Shown here one piece after another: positions 58,155-64,000 of a DNA stretch of 64,000 nucleotides. Position 1 is the stretch's first letter. The number at the start of each line of letters is the position of its first letter. Both the position numbers and the translations under genes were made by a program. The notes below the pieces were generated by a model. The model did not search any database, was not told the DNA's origin, and saw only the letters and a list, made by a program, of their open reading frames with translations. This DNA comes from Onchidella celtica (taxonomy: Eukaryota > Mollusca > Gastropoda > Systellommatophora > Onchidiidae). Where the stretch lies: contig OZ007572.1 of assembly GCA_963931925.1 (NCBI GenBank), forward strand, positions 24,110,034-24,174,033, in the 5' to 3' direction.

Positions 58155-58516
58155 AAAAACGGAGTGACTATACTCCGGTCCCCCTGACGAATAGCCATGG
58201 CTATACTCCAGTCCCGGACCAATGAAAAGCTGTCTTTCATCGCCAAGTTAGGCTAGGGTAAGAAAAAAAACATTCGAATGGCGGCATGGATGTTGATAGA
58301 TCTAGATCTAGATCTATCTAAATGTACATGTTTTCTTGGACCTGGGGGGCATGAGGATCTAGTCAGTTTGTATCAATGGGCGGTAGTCAGATTGACTAAT
58401 CAGGCGAAAAGGGGCTGGGGTAGCCATTGGCGATCGATGTACACACAAGTCTGGGACTGGAGTATAGGCATTTGGCTATTCGTCAGTCCGGGACCGGAGT
58501 ATAGCCACAGCCAAAA
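58155..58516. repeat. Fold-back repeat with duplicated arms
   Basis: The arm CTATACTCCGGTCC...CTGACGAATAGCC...CTATACTCCAGTCCC (about 55 bp) recurs inverted at 58450-58516 with minor changes. Each arm itself contains CTATACTCCRGTCC twice. A TAGATCTAGATCTAGATCTA palindrome sits in the loop at 58299. Confidence 0.8.
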
Positions 58517-58629
58517 AAAAAATTCAATCTATTCTCTGAAGAACAGCACCCAGTACGTTTCTCTCTGTGAAAACTGATCCACGCAGCAACCCTTCAGCCG
58601 ATCTCAGTGCACTGGAATTCAATGGGTAG

Positions 58630-59231
58630 CCTTAGTCAATAAAATGATGAGAGACCTCGAGTGGACACCATTAGAAGAAAGAAGAGCAAAAAACAAAGTA
58701 AAACTATTTTATAAGGGCAGGGAAGGAAATACCCATATCCCACTGAACCACCTCACCATTAACACCAGAGGCAACAGAAAGAATAACATAAAATATAACA
58801 TCACATTTTTTCACAAGCTCACGGATTAACAGCCATCTTTACTCTTTTTACCCTAGTGTCATCAGGATGTGGAACAACCTCCCGGCAGAAGTCAAAAAAC
58901 TATCGTCTGCAACGCCACGGCTTTTGGCAATGAATTGAAGAACATAATTATCCGTTGCAGCTACCATTGTATTTAAAGTGCGGGTCTATTTCTGTGCACA
59001 ATCTTGATGCCATGAGATATTTTTAACCAGAGATTTATATACAAAAGAATTTACACAACGATATATTTTAAATGGTCTTAATATAATAGGCCTATGCAGT
59101 TTTACTCCCTTTAGCCTGTTTAATGTTTTAGCCTCAGAGTCAGAGCAGCAGTAGCGTCGTCGCATATGGTGCAGTTAAGGAATCGTCTTTGTAAATAGAC
59201 GAATCAACTTCATGAGAAGAAGAAGAAGAAT
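58630..59231 (+). mobile_element. LINE 3' end (C-terminal RT region remnant)
   Basis: Plus-strand reading gives VNKMMRDLEWTPLEERRAK, then in another frame IRMWNNLPAEVKKLSSAT, the C-terminal signature of jockey/CR1-type RT proteins. Frameshifts and stops break it. The element runs through a 3' UTR to a GAAGAAGAAGAAG tail near 59218. It is 5'-truncated, like most LINE copies. Confidence 0.75.
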
Positions 59232-59507
59232 GCTGCAGCCATATGGATCTACAAACAAACAAGGGACCATAAGCTGTTGCTTGTCACTTCAAACACATTA
59301 CACCTCACCATGTATTGATCAACAGAAAATGAAGCTGAGTTCCTTGATACGGAAGTACTCTGTGTGGTTTTCAGACTTTGCGCGACAAGATCCTGTGGAA
59401 GCTGGTCCGTACAACTGTTTAGTGGGGACAGATCTTTCGTCTACATCCCCCCTCCTCCGCTAATGTCTTGCTTTTCCTTTGAGTTTTATTGTATCGTTTT
59501 TGTATTA

Positions 59508-59612
59508 TTTCTCATGCCAGGCTTTGAAACTAATAACCTTTTCTTTTGCCACTTTTGACTTTGCTTCAAACCTTGCTGTGACCCCAGACACTCTCTGCTT
59601 TAAAAAAAAAAA
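59508..59612 (-). repeat. Short-element core, inverted copy
   Basis: On the minus strand it reads GCAAAGTCAAAAGTGGCAAA, AGAAAAGGTTATTAG and CAAAGCCTGGCATGAGAAAT, matching the core at 60850-60910 and 61220-61280. A poly-A run lies beside it on the plus strand. Confidence 0.55.
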
Positions 59613-60620
59613 AAAAAATTCGTCACACAACCTGATATCTAAATGTACGTTGTAACTTCATCTACCGGGTATTCTCAGAGATGAGTGCGGACATGAGATC
59701 TGTAGCAACGCTGTAGATTATAGTAAAATCTCATACCGACAAGTTAATCCATATGCAAGCATAATGAAGCCCAAACTAATAATTAAACATGCCAAAATTT
59801 AGCCCACTTTTAAATTTGGTATTGAGTTCAGCAAAAACATGAATTTTTTTTGGTGCGAACTAGTTGAGTGTTGTCTCAGGAGAGCTGGACAAAATTAGAG
59901 CTTTTACATCATTAAATTTGTCATGACTTGTCATGAAACACCATGCTATCACATGTTAATTAACCATTGCCTTGTTTCACATGGGCCTAAATACCCTTAG
60001 TAAATGAAGTCATTTTTCATTTTCGTCAGTTCAGCTAGTACTCAAAATATTTCCTTCGATACTGGTTATTTTCATGTTAATTTTTTTAATGAAGTACTTA
60101 TTCACAGACATCAAAGAAAGGTGACAATCCAGCATATACCTCCAACACATTCATTTCACTCGATACCAGTGAGATGCTGGTCTTATTCGCAGACGTCTGA
60201 GAATAAACGGGGCTTTTAAAAAATATAGAGCTATTTCTAATTTTAAAAAAATAATTGCAATAAAACGTCGCGTGTTGTGTTCAGGCAATGCTGGATACAC
60301 ATGTGGAATACGATCAGGGGTCAACCAGACCATGGCGGTATGGGCAGCGAGTAGTGTTTTAAGCGGCGAGCCACCAATTTGGCGCCCACACCAACCTTGG
60401 TCTGGTTCACCCCTAATTGTATCGTTATTCTTTTTGGGCACTTGTTGCAATGTATATAACATGTTGTATATATATATATAGGCCTACTGTGTGGCCACAG
60501 AACAGCATTCACTTAAAGACACGTAATTTGCTGTTGCTTTGAAGATACAAACAAATATGCCCATAAACATGTACCTGCACGAAAGTCCACGTAGAATCTA
60601 ATTACCGTATTTTTAGTGAG
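59613..60620. other. Intergenic, unannotated stretch
   Basis: No gene seen. GGGGTCAACCAGACCATGGC near 60317 and the related GTCTGGTTCACCCCTA near 60400 form a short inverted repeat. A TATATATATATA run is at 60468. Confidence 0.45.
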
Positions 60621-60622
60621 CT

Positions 60623-61657
60623 ACAAGTAAAACACTTCTCAACAAAGTTGTGGACGAGAGTGAAAACAAAGGACTCAAACTAAACAGCAAGAAAACAGAA
60701 GCAATGATAATATCAAGAAAAAAGATAATACCAAAATGCGAGATCAAGAATAAAGAAAACAAGATAAAACAGGTTAACGCATTCATATACTTAGGATATA
60801 TCATAAAAACCACAGAAAAGCTGTGGGGTCGCACCAGGGCTATAAGCAAAGTCAAAATTGGGCAAAAAGAAAAGGTTGTATGTTGCAAAGCCCCGCGTGA
60901 GAAATAAAACCCAAACAATACAAAGCAAACTAAAGAGAAGACAGAAAATACACAAATTTTCGGCTTTCGCCTTTGTCAAGTGAAAAAAAAAAAACGAACA
61001 ATAAAAGACTTCAACAGGAACGAAGTGAAACAGTTTACTTTGTGGAGGGCATGATGTGAAAGAAATATAGATATTGGAAGATAAACCGATAAAAATGTAC
61101 AACTATCAAAATAAAAGGAAACAGAGAAGCACAATACAGCACAAAGAGGTATGCGACCAGTAGTAAGAAATGTCATAAAAACCACAGAAAAGCTGTGGGG
61201 TCGCAGCAGGGCTATAAGCAAAGTCAAAATTGGGCAAAAAGAAAAGGCTGTATGTTGCAAAGCCCCGCGTGAGAAATAAAACCCAAACAATACAAAACAA
61301 ACTAAAGAGAAGACAGAAAATACACAAATTTTCGGCTTTCGCCTTTGTCAAGTGAAAAAAAAAAAAAACGCACAGTAAAAGACTTCAACAGGAACGAAGT
61401 GAAACAGTTTACTTAGTGGAGGGCATGATGTGAAAGAAAATTCATTGGACACATCATGAGAAAAAATCAACTCGAGAATTTTGGTGACAACAGGAAGGCT
61501 TGATGGAAGAAGAGGCAGGGGAAGACCGAGGGAAAAAATGCTGGACAGCCTGACAGAGTGGATGAACATCAGAAAACCATCGGAAATGCTGAAAGAGACA
61601 AGCTACAGAGAGGGTTGGAGGTCCATGATCGCCCACGCCAGTCGGCAAGGCACTTGA
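60623..61657 (+). mobile_element. LINE remnant split by a duplicated short element
   Basis: Left part (60623-60806): KTLLNKVVDESENKGLKLNSKKTE..., then QVNAFIYLGYII, the RT thumb region of an RTE/CR1-like LINE. Right part (61434-61657): FIGHIMRKNQLEN, then, after a one-base frameshift, GRLDGRRGRGRPREKMLDSL...SRQGT and a stop, the usual C-terminus of that protein. The 100-plus residues expected between them are missing, and in their place lie two copies of a short element. Confidence 0.8.
60801..61433 (+). repeat. Short interspersed element, two tandem copies
   Basis: CATAAAAACCACAGAAAAGC begins near 60803 and again near 61172, period about 370 bp. Each copy contains CCACAGAAAAGCTGTGG (a hairpin), a GCAAAGCCCCGCGTGAGAAA block, TTTTCGGCTTTCGCCTTTGT and a poly-A run. 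Copy 2 stops where the LINE resumes. No tRNA-like head was recognised. Confidence 0.75.
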
Positions 61658-62488
61658 GAGAGAGAGAGACAAGTAAAACATTATGGACCATATTTTCTTG
61701 GACTCTACCACTGAAATCGGCATACACACGAAAGTCGGAAATGACGCAGAGATGATTGGAAGATCAGTCAACAACTTTGTACACGAAGGGGATTAAAATG
61801 GCAATGTCTCTTTCTGGGTTGCTTTAACGAATGACATACAGTGACACTCCTGAAACACAGAACAGTAGATCAGATTTTAGTAACTGAAGAGATATTATTT
61901 AACCAAAAAGCACATCAAAAGCACAAGTTTACTTTGTCTGTAATGAACCGTCCTAGTATATCACCCCCAAAAATGAATGTGATGTTCCACCTTTGACATA
62001 ATGGTGTGTTGTGGAAATCGGTTTGTTGGGCATGGCAGGTAGTAGTAACCTCTCTAACCTAGTTGCTTATCACCCAAGGGCCATTGATAGTTAAACTTGT
62101 CAGCATAATTCGTCTTATTCCTTCTGCTTGAAACGGAGGAATTTGGGTCCAGTTTCTTCAACTCGCAGATTTGTTTGTTAAGTACCGACGTCTTGAATGA
62201 GATCGATGCAAAACAAGTGGTTCCAGCTGCTCACCGCAGGTGGCCCTGCAAGAACCAGTCGACTCTAATGTTAACAATCTTTAAAAAAAAAAGAAGTAGA
62301 TCTATGTGCTTGCATTTCTATGGGGCACAGACAAAATGTGTATCAACATGTGCTAGTAATGATCAAGCAGCTGTAATATCAGGTCACTCATGGCCCAAAG
62401 TTTTGTGGCAGAATACATGCAGGGCTGTGTTACCAGTTTATTGACAATCAATGTGCAGCCATCATTTCTGTACCCTTGGAGAAGTTAA
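61658..62488. other. Intergenic, unannotated stretch
   Basis: No clear gene or repeat. An 89-codon plus-strand frame at 62175-62444 shows no known domain. Confidence 0.45.
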
Positions 62489-64000
62489 ATGTTTGACATA
62501 ATTGCAGACCCACCTTCTGTGGGCTGCCGTTTTGATCAAGGACGAGCACCAGGGAGATTATACGCAGACACAGAGGCGAGAGCCCTTGGTAAGGGAGGAT
62601 GTAACTCAGACATGGATCAATATAGTCTTAATTCTAGTGATAGCGATCTGGAAAATTGTTTGATGAGTAATTCGGAAAACCATTCAATGCAGAGCAGTGA
62701 AATTTCAGCAAGTGAGTCTCATATGACGCCAGAAAGATGTAACGATCATCCCCGTTCCCTTTCACACTCATCATTTTTAGCTAAGAATGACCTGAATCAT
62801 GAAAGTGACAGTCCTGGACGTGAGACAAAAGAATGCATGAATATATCCACATCACCGGGAGATAACAGTGAGACACTGTCCATGGAACCACAGCCGTGTC
62901 GGCCAAGGAAGAGGCAAGTTGTGCGCCAGCTCTCATCCAATCCATACTTGGCAAGTTCTGAAATGTCTCCATCAGATGACCATCCTCTAATTATGGGGTC
63001 ACACTCATTTGCTGCTGGTGAAAGTAGATTTTATGCAAATGATGATGAATTGAGAGAAGAAAATTCAACAAATTATTATGGTCACATATATTCACAAAGA
63101 ACCAATTCATATCCTCTCACATCAGATTGTCATGATGAAGAGGAGGATGAAAACAGTGATGATGGCGATGATGATGATTCAGATGAAAATGATGATGACA
63201 AACAAATTATAAAGGAAAGTACACACTGTAATCATCCAAAGACTGATAATATTAGTATTACAGGGGGCAAACCACAGCGTTCAAGTTTTCATACCTGCAC
63301 AGAAGTATGTCAGAAGGAAGGTGACGGAGAAATAAAACCTCCTCAGTTAGGGGTAAGCCCTATAGCTGACCCAAACTACGCTGAGCAAACGCAAAAAAAC
63401 CATCACCACTTCCATCATCATCACAACCAACATGGGCAAGATCGGGAGCAGCAGTTTCAATATCATAACCATCAACATCATAACCACTTCCACCAACAGC
63501 AGCAACAGTTTTGTAGGAATTTGTATTCAGATTGTTCAGGACACAGACCTTGTGATTCAAAAAGTACTCCAGGAAATAGAGTCAATGGAATCAAATGGAA
63601 CACTGATCAGAATACTCCTTACACAGCAGGAAACTCCACTCCTGGATTTTCTGACATTCTCAGAGCACACCACCAAAGAACTAATGCCCCATGTGCTCCA
63701 AAAAGCCGAGAGGTAAACTCTTGGGGGCATTTTTATAAAATTTCTGAAAGTCATTATAAGTACAGACGTAGCCATTATTCTAGTGACAGTGATGAGGAAA
63801 ATTCCTCGGGTAATGTGAAATACCATCAAAAACAAAGCAGTGGCAGAAATTCAACAAGCAAATCTCATGTCCCTTCAAAACGATGTAATAATCATCCCTC
63901 AACACAGTCACCGACTCAGCATAAGAATGATCTTAGTCCAAGTCAACCTCAACGTTTAGATGAAAAGAGAGCATGGTCACAGAATGGTATGAAACCTCAG
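62489..64000 (+). CDS. Large low-complexity open exon (acidic, His/Gln-rich protein), runs off the window
   Basis: One frame is open for 504 codons with no stop to the right edge. It starts at ATG 62489 (in-frame TAA just before, weak context) or behind a possible acceptor TTGCAG at 62502-62507. I recognise no catalytic domain. Visible parts: a Ser-rich N-terminal stretch, an acidic run DEEEDENSDDGDDDDSDENDDD (about residues 215-237), and a His/Gln-rich run (about 303-341) with HHHFHHHHNQHGQ. Residues about 46-108 (NSSDSDLEN...ERCNDHP...KND) are repeated near 429-490 (YSSDSDEEN...KRCNNHP...KND). Such composition is usual for disordered regulatory or nuclear proteins, but no function can be assigned. 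Confidence 0.75.
   Translation, partial: MFDIIADPPSVGCRFDQGRAPGRLYADTEARALGKGGCNSDMDQYSLNSSDSDLENCLMSNSENHSMQSSEISASESHMTPERCNDHPRSLSHSSFLAKNDLNHESDSPGRETKECMNISTSPGDNSETLSMEPQPCRPRKRQVVRQLSSNPYLASSEMSPSDDHPLIMGSHSFAAGESRFYANDDELREENSTNYYGHIYSQRTNSYPLTSDCHDEEEDENSDDGDDDDSDENDDDKQIIKESTHCNHPKTDNISITGGKPQRSSFHTCTEVCQKEGDGEIKPPQLGVSPIADPNYAEQTQKNHHHFHHHHNQHGQDREQQFQYHNHQHHNHFHQQQQQFCRNLYSDCSGHRPCDSKSTPGNRVNGIKWNTDQNTPYTAGNSTPGFSDILRAHHQRTNAPCAPKSREVNSWGHFYKISESHYKYRRSHYSSDSDEENSSGNVKYHQKQSSGRNSTSKSHVPSKRCNNHPSTQSPTQHKNDLSPSQPQRLDEKRAWSQNGMKPQ

Overview
This window is animal nuclear DNA. It has genes split by introns with GT-AG sites, many degenerate transposons, and long poly-G and poly-C runs. 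A Gmr1-type Ty3/gypsy element and frequent TACATGTA and TAGGCCTA words suggest a marine invertebrate, perhaps an echinoderm or other deuterostome. A mollusc is not excluded, and this is an inference from composition, not a species call.

Three host genes can be supported. (1) A minus-strand gene for a secreted or membrane immunoglobulin-domain protein has a signal-peptide exon at 34061-34130 and two half-domain exons at 1788-1978 and 758-896. The rest lies beyond the left edge. Its first intron is about 32 kb and full of mobile DNA. (2) A complete eight-exon minus-strand gene at 45490-57181 encodes a 559-residue flavin amine oxidase with a signal peptide, a lysine/glutamate-rich tail and a C-terminal KTEL, which suggests the ER lumen. 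(3) A plus-strand open frame from about 62489 to the right edge encodes a low-complexity, acidic, His/Gln-rich protein with an internal duplication.

The main mobile element is a structurally intact LTR retrotransposon at 2102-10872. It has 1212-bp LTRs with one noticed difference, a 5-bp target duplication (ACTGC), and one 1513-codon Gag-Pol frame ordered Gag-PR-INT-RT-RNaseH. Integrase before reverse transcriptase is the Ty1/copia-like order known for the Gmr1 clade of Ty3/gypsy. It inserted 10 bp inside a small TA-flanked MITE, and a second, uninterrupted copy of that MITE lies at 26187-26437.

Other elements: a solo LTR (51859-53049, 5-bp duplication) in amine oxidase intron 3; two inverted copies of a TTAA-flanked piggyBac-like MITE bracketing amine oxidase exons 2-5; two copies of a hAT MITE; several more inverted-repeat elements; two tRNA-derived SINEs; three LINE remnants; a 187-bp tandem repeat; and microsatellites. 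About 34.1-45.3 kb is intergenic, with only a promoter-like patch near 37.95 kb and small repeats.
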